From assembly GCA_021812825.1 (NCBI GenBank), contig JAKAMO010000076.1, forward strand, positions 1 through 13,270: a stretch of 13,270 nt of DNA. The letters run 5' to 3'. Below are positions 1-6,874 of the stretch, piece by piece. This DNA comes from a bacterium (GTDB lineage Bacteria > Elusimicrobiota > Elusimicrobia > Elusimicrobiales > UBA9959). The translations under genes and the position numbers were made by a program. Every line of letters starts with the position of its first letter. Within the stretch, counting starts at the first letter, position 1. Below the pieces are notes generated by a model, which was given only the letters and a program-made list of their open reading frames with translations, did not search any database and had not been told where the DNA came from.

Positions 1-349
1 TCGCGTAGAACAGGGCCGGCATCACGGCGGCCACTATCAGCTTCTGGTGCAGCATCTTCAGCGGGTCCAGGTTGGGCGGGCTGCCGAGCAGCGTATAAGT
101 CTCCTCCAGCTTCTTCTCGAAGCCCATGTTCTTGGCCAGGAAGAGGTCCAGTTTGTCCCAGATGTTCTTGCTGCCCTCCAGCTTGGAGAACGCCGAGATG
201 TGCTTGCCCTCCATGTCGCTGATGTCGCCGATGGGCGAACGCGACTCCTCGCGCGGGGCGAAGAAGCGCTGCACCGCGGTGAAGGCGGCGAAGGAGCCTC
301 CTACCGAGAGGATTATCAGGAAAATAGCGGTTATCTTGTCCGGGCTCAT
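1..349 (-). CDS. tadC: TadC-like inner-membrane pilus platform protein, N-terminal part (cut by window edge)
   Basis: Partial gene. An ATG at 349-347 overlaps the TGA of tadB (348-346) in a 4-nt ATGA junction, so the two are translationally coupled. Reading on to the window edge gives 116 residues without a stop. The protein starts MSPDKITAIFLIILSV, a first membrane segment at about residues 6-22. A charged cytoplasmic stretch follows, then LGSPPNLDPLKML at about 86-98 and a second hydrophobic segment beginning KLIVAAVMPALFYA at the edge. This layout, an N-terminal helix, a short soluble region with a PPNL-type motif and then the membrane, is typical of TadC before its T2SSF domain. TadC pairs with TadB as the inner-membrane platform worked on by the TadA ATPase. 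The T2SSF domain lies outside the window, so the name rests on position directly after tadB plus the N-terminal pattern. Confidence 0.8.
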   Translation of the reverse strand, partial: MSPDKITAIFLIILSVGGSFAAFTAVQRFFAPREESRSPIGDISDMEGKHISAFSKLEGSKNIWDKLDLFLAKNMGFEKKLEETYTLLGSPPNLDPLKMLHQKLIVAAVMPALFYA

Positions 350-1905
350 ACTCTGATCTTGCCGAGGCTCGAGACCACCTTCATGCCTATGCTGATCCAG
401 ACGATGCAGAAGATCAGCACGGCGAAGCCTATCGGGCTGGCGTAGAACTTTATCATCACGTCGGGCTGGAACAGGAACATCACGCCCACCATGATCCACG
501 GCATGATGCCCACCACGATGGACTGGATCTTCTGCTGCGCCGTCATCGCCTTCGTCTTCTCCTCGAGCTTCGACTCCTCGCGGATGTCGACCACGATACG
601 CTCGAAGACCTTCGTCAGGTTACCGCCCATCTGGCGCTGCAGCACGATCGCGCGGATCATGTAGGAGAGCATCTTGGACTCCACGCGCTCCTCCATCACG
701 CCCAAGGCCTTCTCGAACGTCATACCGAGCTGGTAGTTCTTGATGACGAGGCCGAACTCGTCGGAAATAGGCGGCAGCAGGTCCTTCGAGACCATCTCGA
801 AGCCCTGCACTATGTCGAGGCCGGAACGCAGACAGTTGGCCAGCAGTATCAGACCGTCCATCAACTGGCCGTCGATCTTGCGGCCGCGGGCCTGTTTCAT
901 GGAGCTCAGCACGAAGGCCGGCGTGCGCAGGCCCATATAGAAGCCTAACGCGGTGAACAATATGAACATCAGGACGCTGCCGGTCAACATGCCCAGCAGC
1001 GCGAACAGAGCGGTGGGACCCAGCACCAGGTATTTCACGTTGATGCTGATGAACTGGCGGGAGAAAGCCTCTGTGAACGTGGAGACCTTTTCCCTGTAGC
1101 TGGCCATGACCTTATCGGTCTTCTCGTCGTTAAGCGCGAAATAGGCCTGCACGGCCAGGAAGATCAGGATTATCCCCAGTATCGAGAGCGCGGTACTGAT
1201 GACCTTCTGCGACTGGGATTCCTGCGGCGGCGGGGCGTAGACGCGCGGCGGGCGGAACAGTATCCGGAAGGAGTCCTGGCAGAGCACGGCCGAAGCGGTG
1301 ACGGCCTGCGCGTATTCCCGCTGGTTGGTGCTGGAGATGGCGTCCGCGATGGACTCCATCTCCTTCAGGACCAGCGCGAACTGCGCCATTATCGTGCGGC
1401 CGCGCCCCTGCATGGAATCGCCCATGTTCACAGTACGGGTCCTGGCGCGGTAAAGGCGGTCCATCGACATCTGGAAGCGGATGCGGATGTCTGCGTATTC
1501 CTTGATCAGCAGGCCTGGCTGGATGTTGGCGCCGCCCGCCTCCGGGGGGAACGTCTTGCGGGTCAATTCCAGGTACTCGTAGAGTATCGACACGGGGGTC
1601 TGCCAGATGCCCGCTTCGGTGATCTCGCCCTCCTCCGGGTCGCGCCAGACCTTACGGCCGGCCATCTCCGTCACCTCCGCGCCCAGCCATTTGGGCATGT
1701 CGTAGGTGAGCTTGGCGCCGCCGCACTGCATCGTGTACTTCAGGATGCTGGGGTCCTTCTCAGGAGCCAGGTAATAATAGAAAAGCTGCATCTTCATCGC
1801 GGCGCAGGAGACCTCGTCCATCTCGGTCTTCGTGAACACGCCGGCGCGCGCGTCCCCTGCGGCCAGGGCCGCCAGCGTAAGGATGATCGCAGCGAGCTTC
1901 TTCAT
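346..1905 (-). CDS. tadB: TadB inner-membrane platform protein with an exported N-terminal extension
   Basis: 519 residues. The C-terminal half is TadB: membrane segments at about 293-325, a T2SSF domain at about 345-475 (LMDGLILLANCLRSGLDIVQGFE, then MGGNLTKVFERI and DIREESKLEEKTKAMTAQQK in separate stretches), and membrane helices at about 465-480 and 488-508. TadB and TadC form the platform that passes TadA motor force to pilin extraction. Odd feature: residues 1-21 are a convincing Sec signal peptide (MKKLAAIILTLAALAAGDARA), followed by about 210 residues unlike ordinary TadB with cysteines at 34, 61 and 209, a Pro-rich segment near 219-227 and a helix at about 236-257. Ordinary TadB is about 260-330 residues. 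The ATG at 1905 is preceded by GGAAG at 8 nt. The gene starts 17 nt after the fusion ATPase and overlaps tadC by 4 nt. The TadB call is firm; the function of the extension is unknown. Confidence 0.92.
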   Translation of the reverse strand: MKKLAAIILTLAALAAGDARAGVFTKTEMDEVSCAAMKMQLFYYYLAPEKDPSILKYTMQCGGAKLTYDMPKWLGAEVTEMAGRKVWRDPEEGEITEAGIWQTPVSILYEYLELTRKTFPPEAGGANIQPGLLIKEYADIRIRFQMSMDRLYRARTRTVNMGDSMQGRGRTIMAQFALVLKEMESIADAISSTNQREYAQAVTASAVLCQDSFRILFRPPRVYAPPPQESQSQKVISTALSILGIILIFLAVQAYFALNDEKTDKVMASYREKVSTFTEAFSRQFISINVKYLVLGPTALFALLGMLTGSVLMFILFTALGFYMGLRTPAFVLSSMKQARGRKIDGQLMDGLILLANCLRSGLDIVQGFEMVSKDLLPPISDEFGLVIKNYQLGMTFEKALGVMEERVESKMLSYMIRAIVLQRQMGGNLTKVFERIVVDIREESKLEEKTKAMTAQQKIQSIVVGIMPWIMVGVMFLFQPDVMIKFYASPIGFAVLIFCIVWISIGMKVVSSLGKIRV

Positions 1906-1922
1906 AGCGTCGGCTTCCGCTC

Positions 1923-4139
1923 CTAGCGGCCTCCCCCTGCGCGCTGCCTCTTCTGCTCCTCGGTCCAGAAGATCTCCACCGGCATCGGGATGCCGTGGGT
2001 CTCGAAGTCCTTGTAGAACTTAGGCGGATCGCCGGTGGCGCTGAAATAGCCGACCACCTTGCCGTTCTCGTCCATGCCGGTCTGGTGGTAGCGGAAGATA
2101 TCGTGTATCAGGATCTGGTTCTCCTCGCGGCCGGTGATCTCGGTGATCGCGGTGATCTTACGGGTGCCGTCGGAGAAGCGCGTCAGCTGCACGATCATGT
2201 GCACGGCGGACGCTATCATTTCGCGCAGCGCCCAGATGGGCAGGTCGGCGCCGGCCATCAGACACATGGCCTCCATACGGGTCAGCGCGTCGCGCGGAGT
2301 GTTGGCGTGGATGGTGGCCAGCGAGCCCTCGTGGCCCGTGTTCATGGCCTGTAACATGTCCAAAGCCTCGGAGGAGCGGACCTCGCCGACGACGATGCGG
2401 TCGGGGCGCATACGGAGGCAGTTCTTCACGAGGTCGCGGATGCTGACCTCGCCCTTGCCTTCGATGTTGGGCGGGCGGGACTCAAGGCGCACCCAGTGGT
2501 CCTGCTGCAGCCGAAGCTCGGCGGTGTCCTCCACGGTGACGATGCGCTCGTCCTCGGGGATGTAGCTCGACAACATGTTGAGGAAAGTGGTCTTACCGGT
2601 ACCCGTACCGCCCGAGATGATAATGTCCTTGCGGAGCCTCACGCAGGCTTTCAGGAAGTCCACGGCGGTCGCGGAGATGCTGCCCTTCTTCACCAGCTCG
2701 GCGTCAGTGAACGGCTTGGCGGAGAAGCGCCGGATCGTCAGCGTCGGGCCGGAGACGGCCAGCGGCGGGATGATGCCGTTGACGCGCGAGCCGTCCTTCA
2801 GGCGGGCGTCCACCAGCGGCACCGATTCGTCGATACGGCGGCCCAGCGGGGCCACGATGCGCTTCATGACCTGCATGATCTGCTCGTCGTTACGGAACTT
2901 GTACTTGGTCAGGATCAGCTTGCCGGACTTCTCTATGTAGACCTTGTCGGCCGAGTTGACCATGATCTCGGTGACCGACGGGTCGCGCATCAGTTCCTCG
3001 AGCGGACCGAGGCCCATAATCTCGTCCAGCAGCTCGTTGATGAACTTCACGCGCTGCTCGCGGGTGAGCGGCGTGGCGGTCTCCTTCTGCAGCAGGCCGT
3101 TGATAATGCCGTCCACCTTCTTGCGGTTCTCCGCGTTCTGGGACGGCTCGTCGGAGATCTTGATGCGCTCGGTCTCCAGCGCGGACACGACGTTCCGGTG
3201 GATCTTCATCTTCAGGTCTTCCCAGAACGGAGGGACGTCCACCCTGGCCGCGGCGGGCGAGGCGGCCGCCTGCGCCTGAGGCGTCGGGGCGGCCTCCTTC
3301 TCGGTCTGGCGCCACAGCATGTCCGAGCCGTGGGAAAAATCAGAGGAGGCCACGTTGGAGACCCACTGTTTCTCTACGGGCTTAACCTCGGCCAGCCGCC
3401 CGAGCAGCACCCTAAGGATGCGTATCCACTGCGAGTTCGGCTGTTCTACTATCAGTACTTTGTTCTGGTTGGCGCAGGCGGGCAGCGCGTCCTCCCACGG
3501 CATGAAGGCCAGCACGTCCTTGCCCATCTGCTTGTAGAACTTCTCGACCTCCTTGGGCCCCAGCGCCCCGGGCATGTCGAAGAGGTTGGAGACCACCTCG
3601 AACTTGTTCATCGGGAAATGCAGCTCGTTGATCTCGCGGAAGATGCCCGCGGTCGCGTTCAGCGAAGAGACGTTGGAGTTGGAGACCCAGAAGATCAGGT
3701 CGGAGATGTCGAAAGCGAAGACCTGCATCGGGAAGTACGGGTCCACGTCTATGAAGATATCGAAGCTGTTGGCGAGCTTGGAAAGCACCGGGAGGATGAT
3801 GTCGGGGGACATCTTGGCGACGTCGGCGCGGCGCTTGGCCAGCGGCAGCACGCCCACGCCCCACTGCGAGATCGGGATCTTGCCGCGCAGCAAGGCTCCC
3901 AGCGCGCCCACGGACTCGCGGCCTACCGCCCTGATGATCTCCGCCATCGACGGCGGGTTCAGGTCCAGCAGCTGGGCGTGCTCCGGCCGGCACATAGGGT
4001 CCAGCGGCAGGATCAGCACGTTGCGCTTCTGATAATTGGCCCACGCCATGGCCATGTTCATCACAAGTGAGGTCTTCCCCACCCCTTCCTTGGGGCCGGA
4101 GAAGGTCACCACCCTGGGCGCTAAATTCTGTTCATCCAT
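1923..4139 (-). CDS. tadA: TadZ/CpaE-TadA/CpaF fusion: pilus localisation and motor ATPase
   Basis: 738 residues from the ATG at 4139. Residues 1-260 are a MinD/ParA-type TadZ (CpaE) domain: deviant Walker A KEGVGKTS at 17-24 and FDIFIDVDP at 126-134. An Ala/Pro-rich linker spans about 281-303. Residues 345-725 are a CpaF/TadA secretion ATPase: [20 protein letters not shown] at about 376-395, Walker [10 protein letters not shown] at 510-518, Asp box VEDT at 536-539, Walker [12 protein letters not shown] at 578-588, and His box [11 protein letters not shown] at 603-613. TadA powers pilus polymerisation through TadB/TadC, and TadZ positions the machine. In most tad loci these are separate adjacent genes. 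An open frame continues upstream to a GTG at 4253, but it would translate the palindromic repeats at 4170-4230 into an Arg/Gly/Ser-rich tail, so the ATG at 4139 just before the Rossmann strand is preferred, despite only a weak GGCGGG ribosome site. Confidence 0.93.
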   Translation of the reverse strand: MDEQNLAPRVVTFSGPKEGVGKTSLVMNMAMAWANYQKRNVLILPLDPMCRPEHAQLLDLNPPSMAEIIRAVGRESVGALGALLRGKIPISQWGVGVLPLAKRRADVAKMSPDIILPVLSKLANSFDIFIDVDPYFPMQVFAFDISDLIFWVSNSNVSSLNATAGIFREINELHFPMNKFEVVSNLFDMPGALGPKEVEKFYKQMGKDVLAFMPWEDALPACANQNKVLIVEQPNSQWIRILRVLLGRLAEVKPVEKQWVSNVASSDFSHGSDMLWRQTEKEAAPTPQAQAAASPAAARVDVPPFWEDLKMKIHRNVVSALETERIKISDEPSQNAENRKKVDGIINGLLQKETATPLTREQRVKFINELLDEIMGLGPLEELMRDPSVTEIMVNSADKVYIEKSGKLILTKYKFRNDEQIMQVMKRIVAPLGRRIDESVPLVDARLKDGSRVNGIIPPLAVSGPTLTIRRFSAKPFTDAELVKKGSISATAVDFLKACVRLRKDIIISGGTGTGKTTFLNMLSSYIPEDERIVTVEDTAELRLQQDHWVRLESRPPNIEGKGEVSIRDLVKNCLRMRPDRIVVGEVRSSEALDMLQAMNTGHEGSLATIHANTPRDALTRMEAMCLMAGADLPIWALREMIASAVHMIVQLTRFSDGTRKITAITEITGREENQILIHDIFRYHQTGMDENGKVVGYFSATGDPPKFYKDFETHGIPMPVEIFWTEEQKRQRAGGGR

Positions 4140-4169
4140 AAGATGCCCGCCGAACCGCCTGACCGCGCC

Positions 4170-4230
4170 GGATCCCGGCTCCCGCCGGGAGGCACTTCCC
4201 TGCCTGGATCCCGGCTTTCGCCGGGATGAC
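4170..4230. repeat. Pair of REP-like palindromes between secretin and motor genes
   Basis: Two related inverted repeats lie in the 115-nt gap. One has TCCCGGC/GCCGGGA arms at 4173-4179 and 4184-4190 with a 4-nt loop. The other has ATCCCGGC/GCCGGGAT arms at 4208-4215 and 4220-4227 with a TTTC loop. The second, with its CCTGG and GAC flanks, matches from memory a short intergenic palindrome scattered in many bacterial genomes (GGATCCCGGC...GCCGGGATGAC type). Each would form a strong RNA hairpin in the tad message. Confidence 0.75.
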
Positions 4231-4254
4231 GTTCCGCGCCTGCGGCGCGACACG

Positions 4255-4983
4255 TCACTTTATGATATCGAACGTCACGAACAGGAACAGCGAGCTCTGC
4301 TCCTCCACGATGTCGGTGGAACTGAAGAGCGCCCCTATCAGCGGCAGGCTGCCGAGTATCGGCACGCGCTTCTTGGAAACGTTCCGGTTGCTGCGCTTCA
4401 GGCCGCCGATCACCAGCGTCTCGCCGCTCTTGAGCTCCACCTCGGTCTGTATCTGCCTCGTTATCATCGAAGGGATAGTGGTGCCGGAGACTACCACCGG
4501 CTTGGAGTAGTCGGGGTTGGAGACCTCGAGCTGTATCTGCACGTCCACGGTGTTCTTCTTCTCGGTCAGCACGACCGGCAGCACCACCAGGATCACGCCG
4601 AACTTCTTGAACTCGGCGCCCACGCCGCTCTGGTTGGCGTACGGCACCGGCACCTCGCCGCCGACGGTGAAGTTGGCCTGCGTATTGCTCTTCGTGATGA
4701 CCTTGGGGTTGGAAAGTATTTGCGCCTTGCCCTCCGTCTCCAGCAGCTTCAGCGTGGCGGCCAGCTGCGTCTTGCGCTCGAAATCGCCGAGCGTTATTAT
4801 GCCGGCCGCGCTCTTCTCGGTGAAGTCCAGCAGCTCGCTCCAGGAGAAGCCCCGGGTCTTCTGCAGCGATCCGCTTATCTCCACGATATCGGCGCTCACG
4901 GCCACCATCTGCGTCGCCTGCTGCGCGCGCGAAACGGCGGGCAGCAGCAGCAGCGCGGCCAGGAGGATGAGGGGTTTTTTCAT
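4255..4983 (-). CDS. cpaC: Minimal CpaC/RcpA-type outer-membrane secretin
   Basis: 242 residues. The signal peptide is residues 1-20 (MKKPLILLAALLLLPAVSRA, then QQ). The rest is almost entirely secretin core: SNPKVITKSNTQANFTVGG at 91-109, GVILVVLPVV at about 129-138, VDVQIQLEVSNPD at about 146-158, TEVELKSGETLVIGGL at 180-195, VPILGSLPLIGALFSST at 207-223 and LFLFVTFDII at 232-241. Secretins of this family form the outer-membrane ring through which the Tad pilus exits. CpaC proteins are usually about 450-550 residues, with a pilus/BON-type N domain before the secretin domain. Those N domains are missing here, yet the frame is intact with its own signal peptide, so this is not a decayed 3' fragment. 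The ATG at 4983 has AAGGA 7 nt upstream and lies 10 nt after cpaB, so the two are co-translated. Confidence 0.92.
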   Translation of the reverse strand: MKKPLILLAALLLLPAVSRAQQATQMVAVSADIVEISGSLQKTRGFSWSELLDFTEKSAAGIITLGDFERKTQLAATLKLLETEGKAQILSNPKVITKSNTQANFTVGGEVPVPYANQSGVGAEFKKFGVILVVLPVVLTEKKNTVDVQIQLEVSNPDYSKPVVVSGTTIPSMITRQIQTEVELKSGETLVIGGLKRSNRNVSKKRVPILGSLPLIGALFSSTDIVEEQSSLFLFVTFDIIK

Positions 4984-4993
4984 ATATATATCC

Positions 4994-5749
4994 TTATTTT
5001 ATCAGCCTCTTGAAGGAAGCGATCTCCATAGGGTGCAGTTCCACGTCGCCGAGGCCGCGGACCACCACGGATATATCGCCCTGCTTCTGGGAGAGGGAAA
5101 GGTACTGCGCCTCCTGCGGGTTCAGCGCCAGGCTCAGCGCGGCCTTCTCGGAGAAGGCCTCGTCCGCGGCTTCCGCCTTGGCCTTCGCCGCCGCCTGCGA
5201 GCCGGAAAGGCCCTGGCCGAGGTTGGTGCCGACGCCCAGCACCAGCACGTTCTGCAGGATAGTGGCGGTGACCTTCTCCTTGCGGTTATCGCCCATCACG
5301 GCGTCGAACGTCACCAGGATGTCCACCCGGTCGCCGGGCTTGATAAGGCGCAGCAGGTCGTTCTCCAGCGGCAGCACGCAGCCTCGGTAGCCGGGAGGCA
5401 CCTTGACGCTCAGTCCGGCCTCCGGGGAGAGCGACACCAGCGCGCTCTGCGTGATCTGGTTGCCCTTCGGGATGCGGACGGAAGTGACGAGGTTGGTGAT
5501 CAGCTTGATGTCGGACTGGCTCTTCACCTCGTAGGCGTCCTGTTCCATGTACATCCTGGGGATCTCTTTCGTCTCCACCAGGTCCACGTTCATGATAGTG
5601 CGGGCCGGCAGGTCGAAGCGGGCGGCCAGCACCACGGCGCGCTCATGCTGCGCGGACAGCGCGCGCTCCTTGGAGGTGAGCACCCACCAGTAGATGGCCG
5701 CGGCCGCCATGGCCAGCAGCATGGGTACGAGCATGCCTTTCTTTTCCAT
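4994..5749 (-). CDS. cpaB: CpaB/RcpC Flp pilus assembly protein
   Basis: 251 residues. There is one N-terminal membrane anchor (about 6-24, MLVPMLLAMAAAAIYWWVL), then a SAF domain at about 37-103 (AARFDLPARTIMNVDLVETKEIP, with RIPKGNQITQSAL near 92-104). The CpaB/RcpC domain follows at about 112-236 (GLSVKVPPGYRG, IKPGDRVDILVTFD, ILQNVLVLGVG). An Ala/Lys/Glu-rich insert of low complexity lies at about 185-202. CpaB is a periplasmic assembly factor that works with the secretin; its domains resemble type III antifreeze/FlgA folds. The ATG at 5749 follows GGAG at 9 nt. A phased TTAACA array at 5771-5798 sits just upstream, close enough that a promoter there would give an extremely short leader. 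If such a promoter acted, the internal ATG at 5734 (MLVPML) could be used instead, which would leave the membrane segment intact. Confidence 0.93.
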   Translation of the reverse strand: MEKKGMLVPMLLAMAAAAIYWWVLTSKERALSAQHERAVVLAARFDLPARTIMNVDLVETKEIPRMYMEQDAYEVKSQSDIKLITNLVTSVRIPKGNQITQSALVSLSPEAGLSVKVPPGYRGCVLPLENDLLRLIKPGDRVDILVTFDAVMGDNRKEKVTATILQNVLVLGVGTNLGQGLSGSQAAAKAKAEAADEAFSEKAALSLALNPQEAQYLSLSQKQGDISVVVRGLGDVELHPMEIASFKRLIK

Positions 5750-5770
5750 ATAGATATTCTCCGATTTAGC

Positions 5771-5798
5771 TGTTAACTTCCCGTTAAATCCGTGTTAA
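5771..5798 (-). promoter_or_regulatory. Phased TTAACA direct repeats (PhoB/PhoP-box-like operator)
   Basis: On the minus strand, three hexamers read TTAACA (5798-5793), TTAACG (5787-5782) and TTAACA (5776-5771), each separated by exactly 5 nt, an 11-bp period. They lie in the 62-nt gap between the tadE-like gene and cpaB. Direct repeats of TTAACA-like sequence at 11-bp spacing are the known site geometry of PhoP in Bacillus subtilis, and resemble PhoB/SphR pho boxes elsewhere. I infer an OmpR-family regulator. No good -10 element is visible at the usual distance, so the site might modulate or repress rather than activate. Confidence 0.6.
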
Positions 5799-5811
5799 GT
5801 AAATTGGCCGA

Positions 5812-6336
5812 CTACTGCACGTACGGCTTCTCCACCGGCATCCTGACCTTAACGACGATCTTCTTCATCCGCTTGCCTTTCGGCGGGTCCGACAGGAAGT
5901 AGCTGGAGCCGGGGAAGATCAGCCTGGCCTGGTAGGTCAGCGTCACCACCCAGTCCTGGCTCTGCTGGCCGGACTGCGGGTCGTTGGGGATGGCGTTGTC
6001 GTGGAAATCGCCATCCACCGAGATGCCGGGGCTGTGCGGGAACATCTGCTTCAGCACGTTCTGCATCTTCATGTTGGCCAGGCCCTTCCCGCCGCCGTTG
6101 CCGTCCCCGTTAGGGCCGGCCACCAGCGAGCCGATGCGCGCCAGCTCATAGGCGCAGTGATGCGCGAGTATGACGTTGAAGCCGAGATTCCCTATCTCCA
6201 TTATAAAGAACAACAGCAACAGGAAGACAGGCAACACGAGCAGAAGCTCGATAGTCACCTGTCCCGCCCTCTTAAAGCGGCCGACGACGGCCGCCACGGC
6301 GCGCCGCGGCACGGCCGACAAGCGTTCCATGCCCAT
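5812..6336 (-). CDS. TadE-like pseudopilin
   Basis: 174 residues from the ATG at 6336. After a basic leader comes AGQVTIELLLVLPVFLLLLFF (24-44), the TadE hallmark. Gly25 precedes Gln26 and Glu30 is the fifth residue after the predicted cleavage, the same rule as in the pilins upstream. The hydrophobic helix covers about 29-48, followed by MEIGNLGFNVILAHHCAYELAR, typical of TadE. The C-terminal part is hydrophilic with a Gly/Asn-rich turn (NGDGNGGGKG, about 76-85) and a strand-rich end (WVVTLTYQARLIFPGSS). TadE/TadF are minor pseudopilins processed by the prepilin peptidase and needed for pilus formation. The frame stays open upstream to 6384, but AAGG 10 nt before 6336 and the basic leader favour the shorter start. 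No TadF or TadG partner is in the window. Confidence 0.88.
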   Translation of the reverse strand: MGMERLSAVPRRAVAAVVGRFKRAGQVTIELLLVLPVFLLLLFFIMEIGNLGFNVILAHHCAYELARIGSLVAGPNGDGNGGGKGLANMKMQNVLKQMFPHSPGISVDGDFHDNAIPNDPQSGQQSQDWVVTLTYQARLIFPGSSYFLSDPPKGKRMKKIVVKVRMPVEKPYVQ

Positions 6337-6394
6337 AAAGCCGCAACCTTTCCCCGGGCGCTGTCCCGGGATCAAAGACCGCAAAGAACCGTCC

Positions 6395-6428
6395 CGCGTG
6401 GCGGCGAGCCGGAGCCCGCCGCCACGCG
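6395..6428 (-). terminator. Strong GC hairpin after the major pilin gene (attenuator or mRNA-stabilising stem)
   Basis: The arms CGCGTGGCGGCG (6395-6406) and CGCCGCCACGCG (6417-6428) are perfectly complementary over 12 bp with a 10-nt loop, 16 nt past the flp stop codon. No U-tract follows, only GGTTCTTTG, so a classical intrinsic terminator is doubtful. A processing or 3'-protecting stem would keep pilin mRNA more abundant than the downstream assembly genes. Confidence 0.55.
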
Positions 6429-6444
6429 CGGACTCGCAGCCGGC

Positions 6445-6636
6445 TTACTGATTGCCGGCGGAAGAGCCCAGGGTGGAGGCCGCCCCGTTGATCATGCCCT
6501 GTATGCTCTGGAAGAGGGTGGGCATGTACTTCTTGAGCATCATGCCCGCCACGAGCACCACGCCCACCACGACGGCGAGCATCAGCAGGTACTCAACGGT
6601 GTTCTGGCCTTTCCTGTTCTTAAACAGCTTGTTCAT
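6445..6636 (-). CDS. flp: Flp-type major prepilin
   Basis: 63 residues from the ATG at 6636. The start is fixed by a strong GGAGG 6 nt upstream; the frame extends further upstream, but that part is not pilin-like. The leader MNKLFKNRKG ends in Lys-Gly, with cleavage expected after Gly10, leaving QNTVEYLLML. Glu14 is at position +5 of the mature protein and is followed by the Tyr of the Flp signature. A single hydrophobic helix spans about 16-33, then a short tail KKYMPTLFQSIQGMINGAAS. The mature length of about 53 residues fits Flp pilins, which TadV-type peptidase cleaves and TadA polymerises into bundled adhesive pili. Its strong ribosome site, small size and the hairpin after it suggest this is the abundant pilin. 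It lies 35 nt downstream of the other prepilin gene. Confidence 0.93.
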   Translation of the reverse strand: MNKLFKNRKGQNTVEYLLMLAVVVGVVLVAGMMLKKYMPTLFQSIQGMINGAASTLGSSAGNQ

Positions 6637-6671
6637 TGTGTTCCTCCGTAAGCTATCAGACAAATCCCTTG

Positions 6672-6845
6672 TTACCACGGGTCTTCCTTGTACATCCTGA
6701 TTATCACCACCCCCCCCCGCCTGAACTGATTGGCGAGAGAGTACTGCAAAGCCTTGTACATCATAACGAACACGAACAGCAGGGACGCCGTCACCAGCAG
6801 GTACTCTACGGCCGTCTGGCCTTTCCTGAGCCGGAGCCGCCGCAT
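6672..6845 (-). CDS. Second small prepilin (Flp-like, class III signal) with an internal G9 tract
   Basis: 57 residues from the ATG at 6845. MRRLRLRKG is a basic leader with predicted cleavage after Gly9, and the mature start QTAVEYLLVTASLLFVFVMM keeps Glu at +5 and the Tyr. The hydrophobic helix is about 15-31, followed by YKALQYSLANQ and a positively charged C-terminal segment ending KEDPW. Such small GQTAVEYLL proteins accompany Flp pilins as alternative or minor subunits. The frame is open upstream to 6926, but the added residues are unlike a prepilin leader and come from the 23-bp tandem repeat. No good ribosome site precedes either candidate start. Codons 43-46 contain a run of nine G (6710-6718 as C on the plus strand). 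One fewer G gives a stop almost at once; one more opens a frame that runs in phase into flp. Confidence 0.82.
   Translation of the reverse strand: MRRLRLRKGQTAVEYLLVTASLLFVFVMMYKALQYSLANQFRRGGVVIIRMYKEDPW
6710..6718. repeat. Homopolymeric G9/C9 tract inside a prepilin gene
   Basis: Nine consecutive C on the plus strand (G on the coding strand) fall within the codons for Arg-Gly-Gly-Val of the second prepilin. Tracts of this length are prone to slippage and are a classic substrate of phase variation. They are also a common sequencing error site. Confidence 0.9.
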
Positions 6846-6874
6846 GACGCCCGGGCCGCTGATGGTCGCCTGAT

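Noticed and set aside
2496..4070. Long plus-strand open frame of 524 codons opposite the fusion ATPase
   Set aside because: It is antisense to a gene with intact ATPase motifs. Its product is a low-complexity Arg/His/Leu/Gly/Val mix without domains, as expected from the complement of a GC-rich gene.
4140..4253. Upstream GTG start extending the TadZ-TadA fusion by 38 residues
   Set aside because: The extension translates REP-like palindromes into RRRRGTSSRRKPGS-type sequence and places a tail before the first beta strand of the MinD fold.
4968..4983. A-AAA-AAC slippery heptamer at the start of the secretin gene
   Set aside because: It lies within the common MKK start of a signal peptide, and a slip there would yield no sensible product.
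6353..6370. CCCGGG inverted repeat before the tadE-like gene as a terminator
   Set aside because: The stem is only 6 bp, has no U-tract and lies just before the ribosome site of a co-directional gene; at most a minor translational effect.
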